Below are positions 1 to 7,575 of a DNA stretch of 14,154 bases, one piece after another. The notes beneath the pieces are model-generated. The model was not told where the DNA came from. It saw only the letters and a list, made by a program, of their open reading frames with translations, and searched no databases. Numbering within the stretch: position 1 is the first letter of the stretch; every line of letters begins with the position of its first letter. The stretch comes from Methylomarinum sp964442675 (GTDB taxonomy: Bacteria; Pseudomonadota; Gammaproteobacteria; Methylococcales; Methylomonadaceae), in the NCBI GenBank assembly GCA_964442675.1, contig CAYUAE010000043.1, positions 1 through 14,154 of the forward strand, in the 5' to 3' direction. The position numbers were made by a program, and so were the translations under genes.

Positions 1-45
1 ACCGGCAACACCGCCAATAATTAAGATTCTTTTTTTCTGAGTCAT
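1..45 (-). CDS. Start of FAD/NAD(P)-dependent oxidoreductase (partial)
   Basis: Only the first 15 codons are inside the window. They begin at an ATG (43-45, minus strand) preceded by an AAGGAA ribosome binding site and read MTQKKRILIIGGVAG. The hydrophobic beta strand followed by GGxAG is the start of a Rossmann dinucleotide-binding fold, as in pyridine nucleotide-disulfide oxidoreductases such as CoA-disulfide reductase or NADH oxidase-like flavoproteins. The start lies 10 bp after the stop codon of the HDOD gene on the same strand, so the two are probably co-transcribed. The substrate cannot be judged from this fragment; another GG-containing dinucleotide-binding enzyme is possible. Confidence 0.6.
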   Translation of the reverse strand, partial: MTQKKRILIIGGVAG

Positions 46-55
46 TTCCTTAGCC

Positions 56-1321
56 TTATCTAGTCTGTGGGAATATTTGCATCGCCTGACGGACTTGTTG
101 CTGCGCATCCACCAGTATCTTCAGTGATTTATCCGCTGTCAATGCTCCATTTTCTAGATGTGAGAAACTGGGCAATGCAGTAATTGGAGGCAGTTTTGTC
201 TTCAATGAGCCATCGAGCAGACTATGATAACGCGCCAACAATACAATATCGGCTAATTTTATGCGTTCTGATTGCTCAATTAAGAACCAGTCTTTGATTT
301 GTACAGGCAAATTTTTGATCTCATCAGGAAAACTCCATCTTTTAAGCACAATCTGGCTAATTGCAGTAATGACAAAGGGCAAAGCGGCTGCAACCTCGCT
401 GAGATCAATTTCATTATCAGCCACACTATCGACGTATCGTAAAAAAGGAATAACCCCGATTTGACAGGTTAAGCCTGCTAACATCGCCTCATCAGGATTA
501 CAGACTTTGAGTTCTCGTGCCAAAACATAACTCAATGCGCCTATTTTGACGCTTTGCTGCCAATAATTGCTTGCCATTTTATCAATCCCCCGATGCTTTA
601 TGCTATAGAGCGTTGACAAACTAATACTGGTAATAATATTTTTGGTGGCATTCAAACCAATTCTGTTGATTGCTGCTAAACAACTCGAAATCGGGGCAAC
701 GCCTCGATAGAGTGGACTATTGGAAACTTGTATCAACTTGGCCGAAAGAGAAGGATCCAAATTAATAATTTTTACAATGGTAGGCAAATCGGCATCTTCT
801 TCAATCGCACGTCTAAGCTTAAACACGACATTAGACAAAGCAGGAACTTTAAGGTCGTTACTGGACAAAAATCCCCGCAAGACCGAATTATTTTTTAAAG
901 ATTCCGGAATTTTTAATTTTTTCGTCTGATTGGATTGGTAAATTTTCCGACAAACTGAGAGCGCTTGTACAGGCAACTGCAAAATTTGAGCATCTTTCTT
1001 GACAATCGCGGTTACATTATAATGCTGGCCACTCGCAAGCGGATGCAAAGCATAAAAGGTATCGGCCTCAATCTGAAATGCTTTTTCGCCTTCACCGTCT
1101 AAATACAATTCGCCAGCCATCAAATAATCCAGAGATTCAATGATTTCACCTCGATTAAAAATAACCTGGCCTGCCTTAAAATTTTTAATTCTAATGGGTA
1201 ATTTTTCAAGCTGCTGTTGATTTAACTGTGCAATTGGAATAAGCCGCTGGAGAGAGGAAATGGCGATAGAAGGCTGTTGGCTCTTGGTCGAGTTTTCTTT
1301 ATTTTTATTAAAAAGCTTCAC
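56..1321 (-). CDS. Cyclic nucleotide-binding-fold / HDOD domain protein
   Basis: A 421-residue cytoplasmic signalling protein. Residues about 26-125 look like a cNMP-binding beta-roll (FKAGQVIFNRGE, then LMAGELYLDGEG), but I do not see a convincing phosphate-binding cassette (GE...RxA), so cyclic nucleotide binding is doubtful. Residues about 155-355 form an HDOD domain (INLDPSLSAKLIQVSNSPLY, AINRIGL, LAGLTCQIG). The metal-binding HD pair of true HD phosphohydrolases is absent: where LLHDIG would be expected it reads LTCQIG, as is normal for this non-enzymatic family. HDOD proteins act in signalling and stress or motility control by protein-protein contact; the partner is unknown here. The start is GTG at 1321: the adjacent ATG runs straight into a stop, and AGGCGAG sits upstream. 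A flavoprotein gene follows 10 bp downstream. Confidence 0.8.
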   Translation of the reverse strand: MKLFNKNKENSTKSQQPSIAISSLQRLIPIAQLNQQQLEKLPIRIKNFKAGQVIFNRGEIIESLDYLMAGELYLDGEGEKAFQIEADTFYALHPLASGQHYNVTAIVKKDAQILQLPVQALSVCRKIYQSNQTKKLKIPESLKNNSVLRGFLSSNDLKVPALSNVVFKLRRAIEEDADLPTIVKIINLDPSLSAKLIQVSNSPLYRGVAPISSCLAAINRIGLNATKNIITSISLSTLYSIKHRGIDKMASNYWQQSVKIGALSYVLARELKVCNPDEAMLAGLTCQIGVIPFLRYVDSVADNEIDLSEVAAALPFVITAISQIVLKRWSFPDEIKNLPVQIKDWFLIEQSERIKLADIVLLARYHSLLDGSLKTKLPPITALPSFSHLENGALTADKSLKILVDAQQQVRQAMQIFPQTR

Positions 1322-1344
1322 ATTTACACTCGCCTAAACTCATG

Positions 1345-1370
1345 CTGAAATCCCGTAAAAAGGATTTCAG
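1345..1370. other. Perfect 9-bp stem-loop between speD and the HDOD gene
   Basis: CTGAAATCC (1345-1353) and GGATTTCAG (1362-1370) form a perfect 9-bp stem with an 8-nt loop. Both flanking genes are on the minus strand and no T-run follows on that strand, so this is not a canonical intrinsic terminator. It may act as an attenuator or an mRNA 3'-end stabiliser between speD and the HDOD gene. The role is inferred. Confidence 0.5.
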
Positions 1371-1403
1371 CCCATTGAAATGTTCACAACATCTAATTCG
1401 ATA

Positions 1404-2180
1404 TCAGATATTCCGCCCATAAAATATTTCTTTCATTTCTTTTTCCAGCTGCGCCTGAATTCTTTGCTTTTCTGCTTCGTTCAAAGCCGTTTGCTTCTCA
1501 AACAAGTAATTTTCAAGACTGGTCTCTTTCAGCATCATCTTGGTATGGAAAATATTCTCCTGATACACATTCACATCTATCATCTGATAGCGTTCCTTGG
1601 TATCTTCAGCAATGTAGTTCTGAATCGAATTGATTGTGTGATCAATAAAATGTTTATGCCCAAAAACATCACGTGTGAACCCTCGCACCCGGTAATCCAT
1701 GATCACGATATCGGATTCAAAGCTGTGTATCAGATAATTCAAGGCTTTTAATGGCGAAATCTGACCACATGTCGAGACGTCAATATCGGCACGAAAGGTG
1801 CTGATGCCATTGTCCGGATGACTTTCAGGATAAGTATGAACGGTAATATGGCTTTTGTCCAAATGCCCTACGACAGCCTCAGGCAGAGGACCGGGCGATT
1901 CTGTCAACATGCCGGAAGGAATCACTTCATCTTCAGCAATCAATAAGGTGACACTGGCCCCTTGCGGCTCATAGTCCTGATGCGCGATATTCAGGATGGA
2001 GGCGCCGATAATCTCGGTGACATCCTTTAGAATTTGCGTTAGACGATCGGCGTTATACGCTTCATCGATGTATTCGATGTAGTCTTTCTGCTGCTTTTCA
2101 GGCGCATAACAAATATCATAGATATTAAAACTCAATGACTTGGTTAAATTGTTAAAGCCATGTAATTGTAATTTTTTCAA
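1404..2180 (-). CDS. speD: S-adenosylmethionine decarboxylase proenzyme (E. coli-type SpeD)
   Basis: A 258-residue pyruvoyl-dependent AdoMet decarboxylase that makes decarboxylated AdoMet, the aminopropyl donor for spermidine synthase. The length and sequence match the large E. coli-type class (about 264 aa), starting MKKLQLHGFNNLTKSLSF and ending FYGRN. The self-cleavage site is visible at HLDKS-H, where Ser110 becomes the pyruvoyl group; the conserved TYPESHP follows, and STCG supplies the likely catalytic Cys138. The start codon is TTG (2178-2180), supported by alignment to the E. coli N-terminus and by a good GGAG 7 nt upstream. The gene lies 31 bp downstream of the osmC-like gene and is probably transcribed with it. 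Its partner enzymes SpeA and SpeE are encoded 3-6 kb away in separate units. Confidence 0.97.
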   Translation of the reverse strand: MKKLQLHGFNNLTKSLSFNIYDICYAPEKQQKDYIEYIDEAYNADRLTQILKDVTEIIGASILNIAHQDYEPQGASVTLLIAEDEVIPSGMLTESPGPLPEAVVGHLDKSHITVHTYPESHPDNGISTFRADIDVSTCGQISPLKALNYLIHSFESDIVIMDYRVRGFTRDVFGHKHFIDHTINSIQNYIAEDTKERYQMIDVNVYQENIFHTKMMLKETSLENYLFEKQTALNEAEKQRIQAQLEKEMKEIFYGRNI

Positions 2181-2211
2181 TCTTTATCTCCGCTACCAAT
2201 GCACCTGTGCG

Positions 2212-2628
2212 TTATTGTTCAACGACCTCATAACTGTGCGTGATGTCAACAGACTGGGACAACATAATGGAGGCGGAGCAATATTTTTCCGCCGATAATT
2301 TAACCGCACGCTCAACGGCGGCAGGCTTTAAGTTATTGCCCCTTAGTTTAAAATGTAGGTGGATTTTGCTGAATACGCTGGGTACGGCATCAACCCGTTC
2401 GGCGGTCACTTCCGCCGTGCAATCGACGATATCATGACGTCCTTTCTGCAAAATTTCCACCACATCGAATGACGAGCAGCCACCTAAGCCCAATAAAATC
2501 ATTTCCATAGGTCGAATTCCCATATTACGACCACCATGATCCGGCGGGCCATCCATAACCACAGCATGACCACTTCCTGATTCACCGACAAACATACGGC
2601 CATCGACCCATTTAATTGTTGCTTGCAT
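2212..2628 (-). CDS. OsmC family protein, YhfA-like
   Basis: A 138-residue OsmC/Ohr-superfamily protein, closest by eye to E. coli YhfA (starts MQA-KWV-G; later PMEM, GGCS, DVV-ILQKGR, SAEKYCS and ITHSYEVV). OsmC/Ohr proteins are thiol peroxidases that use two cysteines; here these are Cys51 (GGCSS) and Cys117 (EKYCSAS). The substrate of the YhfA subgroup is poorly known. It starts at an ATG with a CAGGAAAA ribosome binding site. In E. coli, yhfA also neighbours crp, and here the gene is divergent from a crp-like gene, so the pairing is conserved. It leads a two-gene unit with speD. Confidence 0.9.
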   Translation of the reverse strand: MQATIKWVDGRMFVGESGSGHAVVMDGPPDHGGRNMGIRPMEMILLGLGGCSSFDVVEILQKGRHDIVDCTAEVTAERVDAVPSVFSKIHLHFKLRGNNLKPAAVERAVKLSAEKYCSASIMLSQSVDITHSYEVVEQ

Positions 2629-2647
2629 AGATTTTCCTGTAAAAAAG

Positions 2648-2679
2648 ATTATATACTCTCGACATATAAAATTTATGTC
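2648..2679 (-). promoter_or_regulatory. Promoter of osmC-speD with palindromic operator candidate
   Basis: On the minus strand a perfect TATAAT -10 lies at 2648-2653, about 20 bp upstream of the osmC-like start codon. No good -35 is visible at 16-18 bp. The -35 region instead holds a 19-bp perfect-armed palindrome: GACATA (2661-2666), 7 bp, TATGTC (2674-2679). This arrangement suggests an activator or repressor site. The bound protein is unknown; the sequence is not a consensus CRP site (TGTGA-N6-TCACA). Confidence 0.5.
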
Positions 2680-2714
2680 ATTCCAGCTTCCCCTTTTTTA
2701 CCGATGGCTGCATT

Positions 2715-2754
2715 GAAAAACCTGGCTGTAGTGTAGCTACAGCAGCGCTTTTTC
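2715..2754. repeat. Inverted repeat / bidirectional hairpin in the osmC-crp intergenic region
   Basis: GCTGTAG (2725-2731) pairs with CTACAGC (2737-2743) around a 5-nt loop, flanked by GAAAAA (2715-2720) and TTTTTC (2749-2754), which also pair. It could terminate weakly in either direction, or be a dispersed REP-like element. It lies upstream of both divergent genes, so termination of a known gene is not its obvious job. Confidence 0.5.
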
Positions 2755-2811
2755 ACCTTGCCCTCGACAAAAAATTAATCACTGGTATGCCAAAATTTCA
2801 TATGCAAAGGG

Positions 2812-2911
2812 TATAATTTTACAATGACTTGAGTGTTTTTATTGCTTTTTTCAGATGAATATTGCAATGTATCCCAAAAACCGGGATATTAACGCATTCC
2901 ATACGCTTTAA
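2812..2911 (+). promoter_or_regulatory. Candidate crp promoter and structured 5' leader
   Basis: A perfect TATAAT (2812-2817) lies upstream of the crp-like gene but has no recognisable -35, so an activator may be needed. If it is used, the leader is about 160 nt. The leader contains a hairpin, TATCCC (2870-2875) with GGGATA (2883-2888) around 7 nt. It also holds an 18-codon upstream ORF (2855-2911; MNIAMYPKNRDINAFHTL). Both leader features are seen in sequence; any function is speculation. Confidence 0.35.
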
Positions 2912-2985
2912 ACAAAAATACAGCCCCATCAAAAACTCTGCAAAAAACGAGTAATCTGCTATTTATTAAACGGTAATAAACATTT

Positions 2986-3639
2986 ATGGCTCTGATAACT
3001 GAAAATATGATCAACACTGAAGCTTTAGAACAGTTTTTACGACTCTGCCATACCCGTTCATACCCGGCTAAAAAAATTATTATTCGTCCAGGCGACGAGG
3101 GCGATAAATTATTATTTATCCTCGATGGCTCGGTCAGTGTCAGCGTAGAAGATGAATCCGGCCATGAATTGATTCTGGCGTATCTGAACAAGCATGAATT
3201 TATTGGTGAGGTCGGGGTTTTCAAAGGTGGCGAAATCCGTAAGGTCACCGTTAAAACCCGATGTAAATGTCAACTTGCAGAGATTTCCTATGATCGCTTC
3301 CACCTCGCCTTAAAACGGGAATTGCGTGACTATGCGCCCGATATCCTTTATATGCTGGGCGAACAGATCTCATCCCGTTTATTGATTACCAGCCGTAAAT
3401 ATCGTGACCTGGCCTTTATGGATGTTGAAGGTCGCATTGCTCGAACCTTGATGGACCTGGCGAAAGAACCCGATGCCATAACTCACCCTGACGGCATGCA
3501 AATTTACATTACCCGTCAGGAAATTGGTCGCATTGTCGGTTGTTCCCGAGAAATGGCGGGGCGTGTATTAAAAGAATTACAGGACAAGGGCATGATCAGC
3601 GCGCACGGCAAAACCATTGTCGTTTATGGGACACGATAG
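2986..3639 (+). CDS. crp: Crp/Clp/Vfr-family transcriptional regulator
   Basis: A 217-residue global regulator of the CRP family. An N-terminal cyclic nucleotide-binding beta-roll (about 25-110) leads through a long dimerisation helix to a C-terminal helix-turn-helix (about 175-197, ITRQEIGRIVGCSREMAGRV) and the typical SAHGKTIVVYGTR end. R188, E189 and R193 correspond to the DNA-contact residues of E. coli CRP. The ligand pocket keeps Gly74-Glu75, Arg85 and Thr135-Ser136, but the residue equivalent to E. coli Ser83 is Lys86. The region after the beta-roll (KRELRDYAPDI) is longer than in E. coli CRP and, like GCSREMAGRVLK, recalls Xanthomonas Clp, a c-di-GMP-responsive member. The ligand is therefore uncertain. 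The SD is weak (GGTAA) before the chosen ATG. ychJ follows 10 bp downstream. Confidence 0.9.
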   Translation: MALITENMINTEALEQFLRLCHTRSYPAKKIIIRPGDEGDKLLFILDGSVSVSVEDESGHELILAYLNKHEFIGEVGVFKGGEIRKVTVKTRCKCQLAEISYDRFHLALKRELRDYAPDILYMLGEQISSRLLITSRKYRDLAFMDVEGRIARTLMDLAKEPDAITHPDGMQIYITRQEIGRIVGCSREMAGRVLKELQDKGMISAHGKTIVVYGTR

Positions 3640-3649
3640 GGTTCATTGA

Positions 3650-4138
3650 ATGGATAATCTAAGCTGCCTGTGTGGTTCAGGCATGAACAGTGCCGACTGT
3701 TGTCAGCGCTTTATTGTACACGAAGACCATCCAACGACTGCTGAAGCGCTGATGCGCTCGCGCTTTACCGCCTACGCCCAAAAAAATGAAGCCTATTTAC
3801 TCGCCACCTGGGATGATGCCAGCAAAAAAAAGCCGGAACATATCGACTTTTCCAAAGAAGGCGATGTAGTTTGGACACAGCTGGACATTATTCAATGCAA
3901 GAAGGGCGCGAAAAATGATAAAAAAGGTATTGTCGAATTCAAAGCCCATTACACACTGGATGGTGAGCCGTATGTCATGCATGAAATCAGCCGTTTTGTA
4001 AACAAGAACGGACGTTGGTTTTATCTTGATGGCCTGGTCAAGTCTGTTTCCCGTGCCAACCAACAAGTCAACGAAGGCAAGAACAAACCATGCCCTTGCG
4101 GCAGCGGCAAAAAATATAAACGCTGCTGCGGAAAATAG
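3650..4138 (+). CDS. ychJ: YchJ family SEC-C motif protein
   Basis: A 162-residue YchJ (UPF0225)-type protein. An N-terminal SEC-C zinc motif (Cys6, Cys8, Cys17, Cys18) is followed by the YchJ middle domain of NTF2-like fold (about 28-132; ALMRSRFTAYA, HEISRFV, WFYLDG). A C-terminal SEC-C motif (CPCGSGKKYKRCCG; Cys148, 150, 159, 160) ends the protein. SEC-C motifs bind zinc and in SecA contact SecB and ribosomes; the role of YchJ itself is not established. It starts 10 bp after crp with AGGG as SD, so it is probably co-transcribed. The length is slightly above E. coli YchJ (152 aa). It ends 23 bp before the convergent dehydrogenase gene, with no clear terminator between them. Confidence 0.92.
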   Translation: MDNLSCLCGSGMNSADCCQRFIVHEDHPTTAEALMRSRFTAYAQKNEAYLLATWDDASKKKPEHIDFSKEGDVVWTQLDIIQCKKGAKNDKKGIVEFKAHYTLDGEPYVMHEISRFVNKNGRWFYLDGLVKSVSRANQQVNEGKNKPCPCGSGKKYKRCCGK

Positions 4139-4161
4139 CGTAGTTATTCCAGGATTCGGCG

Positions 4162-5022
4162 TTATTCCGGCTTTTGCTGCAAGCGGTACAAGGCAGAAAT
4201 ATCCTCTTCGCCAAAACCTTGCGCAATCAAATCCTGATAATCCTGAAGTGTTTTTTCAAGCAATGGCAAGGTCAATTGTTTCTGCTGAGCCATTTGCCGG
4301 CAAATGGCTAAATCTTTATGATGCAAAGCCACTTTAAAACCCGGTTTAAAGCTGTTTTTTACCATTGTCGGCCCGCGATGCTGTAAAAACCAGTTACCCG
4401 CAGCGCCGCCTGAAATAACATCAATGACCTTATCCATATCAAGCCCCTGGGTCTGACCAAAACTTAAGGCTTCGGTGACGGCCTGATTGATGCCGGCCGC
4501 CATAATCTGATTCACCGCCTTCGTCGCCTGCCCACTGCCGGTTGGTCCCATATAAGCGATACGCTGACTCATCGCTTCCAGTAACGGCCTGACCTTATCC
4601 AATATCGCTTCATCACCGCCCACCATCATCACCAGTTTAGCGTTTTTAGCCCCTTCCACACCGCCTGAAACCGGTGCATCGAGAAAATAAATCTGTTTTT
4701 TAGCCAATACTGCCGCAGCTTTCCTGGCCGTTTCAACACTGACCGTAGACATATCGACCACAATCGTTCCAGGCTTGGCTGCCTGCTGAATTTGCTCGAC
4801 GACGCCTAATACATCGGTATCGGCAGAGACGCATAAAAACACCACATTGCAATCGGCGACCAGCTCAGAGATAGTGGCATAATGCTGACATGCCAATGTT
4901 TTGGCCCATTTTTCGGCCTTGTGTTGAGTACGATTATAAACACCCTGTAAAAAACCGGCCCGGGCCAGATTGCTGGCCATGCCAGTCCCCATGGCGCCGA
5001 GCCCAATCATGCCTGCTTGCAT
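4162..5022 (-). CDS. NAD(P)-dependent beta-hydroxyacid dehydrogenase (HIBADH/GarR family)
   Basis: A 286-residue soluble beta-hydroxyacid dehydrogenase, related to 3-hydroxyisobutyrate dehydrogenase, tartronate semialdehyde reductase and glyoxylate/succinic semialdehyde reductases. The N-terminal Rossmann motif is GLGAMG (7-12). The substrate motif DAPVSGG (115-121) includes Ser119. The catalytic lysine is Lys168 in KAVNQ, with Asn171, and the C-terminal HHKDL (Lys236) is also conserved. After the first strand, YNRT (Asn30-Arg31) is the kind of sequence found in NADP-preferring members. Its ATG is 1 bp after the speA stop (TAA-G-ATG) with GGAGA inside the end of speA, so translation is coupled. 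A link to polyamine or semialdehyde metabolism is suggested by context only; the substrate is unknown. Confidence 0.88.
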   Translation of the reverse strand: MQAGMIGLGAMGTGMASNLARAGFLQGVYNRTQHKAEKWAKTLACQHYATISELVADCNVVFLCVSADTDVLGVVEQIQQAAKPGTIVVDMSTVSVETARKAAAVLAKKQIYFLDAPVSGGVEGAKNAKLVMMVGGDEAILDKVRPLLEAMSQRIAYMGPTGSGQATKAVNQIMAAGINQAVTEALSFGQTQGLDMDKVIDVISGGAAGNWFLQHRGPTMVKNSFKPGFKVALHHKDLAICRQMAQQKQLTLPLLEKTLQDYQDLIAQGFGEEDISALYRLQQKPE

Positions 5023-5023
5023 C

Positions 5024-6850
5024 TTATTTCTCCAGATAGGTATAGGCTTTCAAGCCGTGTAACAATTCATTCAGGTAGCGCTCCTTTTCGCCAGATGGTA
5101 TCGCGCTGCCCTGCAGTTTTTCTGCATAGGCCTGCTGCAAGGTTTGCCGATTGATGTGAACATAATCGAGCAAATCACTCACATGCTCACCTTCCAGAAA
5201 ATCGGTAATGCGATAACTGTCTTCTGTCAGTTCGATATTGACAGAATGCGTATCGCCAAACAGATTATGCATATCTCCGAGAATTTCCTGATAGGCACCC
5301 AGCATAAAAAAGCCGATCAAATACATTTCATTGTCTTTAAGCGTATGCACCGCCAATGTTTTTTCGATATTCTGCCGTTCCACATAAAAATCTACCCGCC
5401 CATCGGAATCACAGGTTAAATCCTGAATCACAGCCCGCCGGTCGGGTTTTTCATCCAGTCTGTGAATCGGCAGAATCGGGAATATCTGCTCGATACCCCA
5501 GGCATCCGGCATCGACTGAAACAAGGAAAAATTACAGAAAAACTTATCAGCCAGCTTTTCATCCAATTCCTGCAAAATTTCGCGGTGACTGTAAATCGAC
5601 ACATCCAGCGACCGGCGAATCATTTGTATCGCCTGAATATACTGCTGTTCGTGTTTCGCCAGCCTGTGCAAATCAATATCGCCCTGTACAAACATTTGCC
5701 GTGCCTCACTGATTTCGAACTGCACGTTATGCCAGGTTTCCAACAGATTAGGCTGGCTGCAGGCATTGTTTTGTGCCGTTTTTTCAGGATAGCGTTCCAC
5801 ATCGGCGACATTGGTAATCAATACCGCATGATGTGCCGTGATCGCGCGCCCTGACTCGGTAATAATATCCGGTTGGGCCAATCCCTGTTTTCGACAGCAT
5901 TCGGCAAAGGTGCCGACGATATTGTCGGCATATTCTGCCAGGCTGTAGTTTACCGAGCATTCCCGGCGTGAATGACTGCCATCATAGTCAACCCCCAGGC
6001 CACCACCGACATCAATCGTTGCAATCGGAACACCCAATCGCCGTAACTGCACAAAAAACTGGCTGGCTTCTTTCAGCGCCAGCTTGATATCATGAATATT
6101 AGCGATCTGCGACCCCATATGAAAATGAATCAGGCGCAAAACATCCAGCTTTCCAGCCTGTTTCAAACGCTCGATCAAGGCCAGTACATCGCCTGGATGC
6201 AAACCAAATTTGGATTTTTCGCCGCCGCTGTTTTGCCACTTTCCGGCACTGATGGTGGAAAGCCGGATTCTTATGCCTAAGCAGGGCTCAACACCGAGTT
6301 CATCCGCTTGCTGCAAAATAAGCGGCAGCTCTGACGGTTTCTCGATCACAATGAACACCGTTTGCCCCATTTTCTGGCCAATTAAGGCCATCCGGATATA
6401 GGCTCTGTCTTTGTAACCATTGCAGACAATTACACCCTGCCGGCATAAGCCCAAAATCGCCAGTAACTCCGGCTTACTCCCCGCTTCCAGGCCGATATTT
6501 TTGGCCGCGATAATATTTTCCACCACCGTACCCTGCTGATTAACCTTTATCGGATAAACCGGCAGATACTGCCCACCATAATCATAGCGCTGGCAGCTTT
6601 CTTGAAATGCCTTATGCAATTGAAAAATTCTGTCGCGCAATATATCGGGAAAGCGCAGTAATACAGGGAACGACAGCGGCCGTTTTTTTAAGTCTTGAGC
6701 CACCTCAAACAAATCAATTTGAGTTTCAAAATCTTTCCGTGGCTTGACGCAAACATGGCCTGCCGCGTTAATTGAAAAATAGCCCTCGCCCCAGAATGGA
6801 ACGGCATACAAGCTCTCGGCGTCTTGTGTACTCCAGTCGTTTGTAGTCAC
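5024..6850 (-). CDS. speA: Biosynthetic arginine decarboxylase
   Basis: A 608-residue PLP-dependent arginine decarboxylase converting arginine to agmatine, the first step of the arginine route to putrescine. The alanine-racemase-like barrel carries the PLP lysine in YPIKVNQ (Lys102), then GLEAGSKPEL, VCNGYKD, GGEKSKFGL, HFHMGSQ (about 242-248), the glycine-rich GGGLGVDYDG (282-291) and ITESGRA. The catalytic Cys480 sits in TCDSDG; QSMPDAWGI, GAYQEILGDMHNLFGD and the terminal YTYLE are also typical. It is shorter than the 658-aa E. coli enzyme mainly at the N-terminus, and resembles the Pseudomonas type there (WGEGYFSIN). The start is GTG at 6850 with only a weak GGA upstream. It is coupled to the dehydrogenase gene downstream and divergent from nudE-speE. 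Confidence 0.96.
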   Translation of the reverse strand: MTTNDWSTQDAESLYAVPFWGEGYFSINAAGHVCVKPRKDFETQIDLFEVAQDLKKRPLSFPVLLRFPDILRDRIFQLHKAFQESCQRYDYGGQYLPVYPIKVNQQGTVVENIIAAKNIGLEAGSKPELLAILGLCRQGVIVCNGYKDRAYIRMALIGQKMGQTVFIVIEKPSELPLILQQADELGVEPCLGIRIRLSTISAGKWQNSGGEKSKFGLHPGDVLALIERLKQAGKLDVLRLIHFHMGSQIANIHDIKLALKEASQFFVQLRRLGVPIATIDVGGGLGVDYDGSHSRRECSVNYSLAEYADNIVGTFAECCRKQGLAQPDIITESGRAITAHHAVLITNVADVERYPEKTAQNNACSQPNLLETWHNVQFEISEARQMFVQGDIDLHRLAKHEQQYIQAIQMIRRSLDVSIYSHREILQELDEKLADKFFCNFSLFQSMPDAWGIEQIFPILPIHRLDEKPDRRAVIQDLTCDSDGRVDFYVERQNIEKTLAVHTLKDNEMYLIGFFMLGAYQEILGDMHNLFGDTHSVNIELTEDSYRITDFLEGEHVSDLLDYVHINRQTLQQAYAEKLQGSAIPSGEKERYLNELLHGLKAYTYLEK

Positions 6851-7001
6851 AAATAATCCATTGATGTTATCGGTTGATTATGCTGTTATATTGTACCTGA
6901 AATACTTGATTTGAATGCTGATAACGCCGGTGGAGTTATGCGTTTCGCGGCCAAAAATCACCTATACAATACCCGCTAATGGCGAACAAAAATAATAATT
7001 G

Positions 7002-7553
7002 ATGTCCGAAAAACCTAAAATTTTACACCGAAAAACCATTGCCAAAAGCCAGCTATTTCATGTGGAATCTGTGTCCCTGGAATTTCAAAATGGCGAGCAA
7101 CGCGAATACGAACGCCTGATCCGGGGAAAAGGCCATGGTGCCGTCCTGATCGTGCCCTTGCTCGACCCGGAAACGGTTTTGCTGGTCAGAGAATATGCCG
7201 CCGGCTTACACCGTTATGAACTGGGCCTGCCTAAAGGCAAGCTCGATGCCGGGGAGGACTGCCTGACTGCCGCTAATCGGGAATTGCAGGAAGAAGCCGG
7301 TTATGCAGCGCATAAACTTCATCACCTGACCTCGTTATCATTGGCGCCAGCCTATATGGAACATTGTATCGATGTGGTCATCGCCGAAGACCTGTATCCC
7401 AGCAAATTAAGCGGTGATGAACCCGAAGAACTGGAAGTCGTCCCCTGGAAGCTGGATAATCTCCCTGCATTACACGCCTCTGGCGAATGCACCGAAGCAC
7501 GTTCGATTGCGGCGCTGTATTTATGCCAGGATTATTTAAAAAACAAAACTTAA
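7002..7553 (+). CDS. nudE: ADP-compounds hydrolase NudE (Nudix)
   Basis: A 183-residue Nudix hydrolase, matching NudE, which cleaves ADP-ribose, NADH and diadenosine polyphosphates. The Nudix box is complete: Gly79-x5-Glu85-x7-Arg93-Glu94-Leu-x-Glu97-Glu98-x-Gly100, with metal binding by the RELQEE glutamates. NudE-type features include the N-terminal ESVSLEFQNG, VREYAAG and GLPKGK and the later LAPAYM, ALYP-type DLYP and GDEPEEL. I chose the ATG at 7002; an in-frame TTG immediately before it (6999) would add one residue. There is no strong SD. speE follows after 22 bp, so the two probably form a transcript. Confidence 0.93.
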   Translation: MSEKPKILHRKTIAKSQLFHVESVSLEFQNGEQREYERLIRGKGHGAVLIVPLLDPETVLLVREYAAGLHRYELGLPKGKLDAGEDCLTAANRELQEEAGYAAHKLHHLTSLSLAPAYMEHCIDVVIAEDLYPSKLSGDEPEELEVVPWKLDNLPALHASGECTEARSIAALYLCQDYLKNKT

Positions 7554-7575
7554 CCCATTATTCAGGAATCAAAAA

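Noticed and set aside
1345..1370. Stem-loop as an intrinsic terminator of speD
   Set aside because: No T-run follows on the minus strand.
1380..1751. A 123-residue plus-strand frame opposite speD
   Set aside because: It is a shadow of speD, which is conserved along its whole length.
2889..3248. A 119-residue minus-strand frame opposite crp
   Set aside because: It is antisense to a clearly recognised Crp-family gene and shows no domain.
4026..4337. A 103-residue plus-strand frame overlapping the ychJ end and the dehydrogenase gene
   Set aside because: It overlaps two well-supported genes and has no recognisable motif.
5462..5854. A 130-residue plus-strand frame opposite speA
   Set aside because: Shadow of a fully conserved arginine decarboxylase.
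6851..7001. Promoters in the speA-nudE divergent region
   Set aside because: TACAAT- and TATAAC-like hexamers exist on both strands but none has a -35 at proper spacing, so no promoter is claimed.
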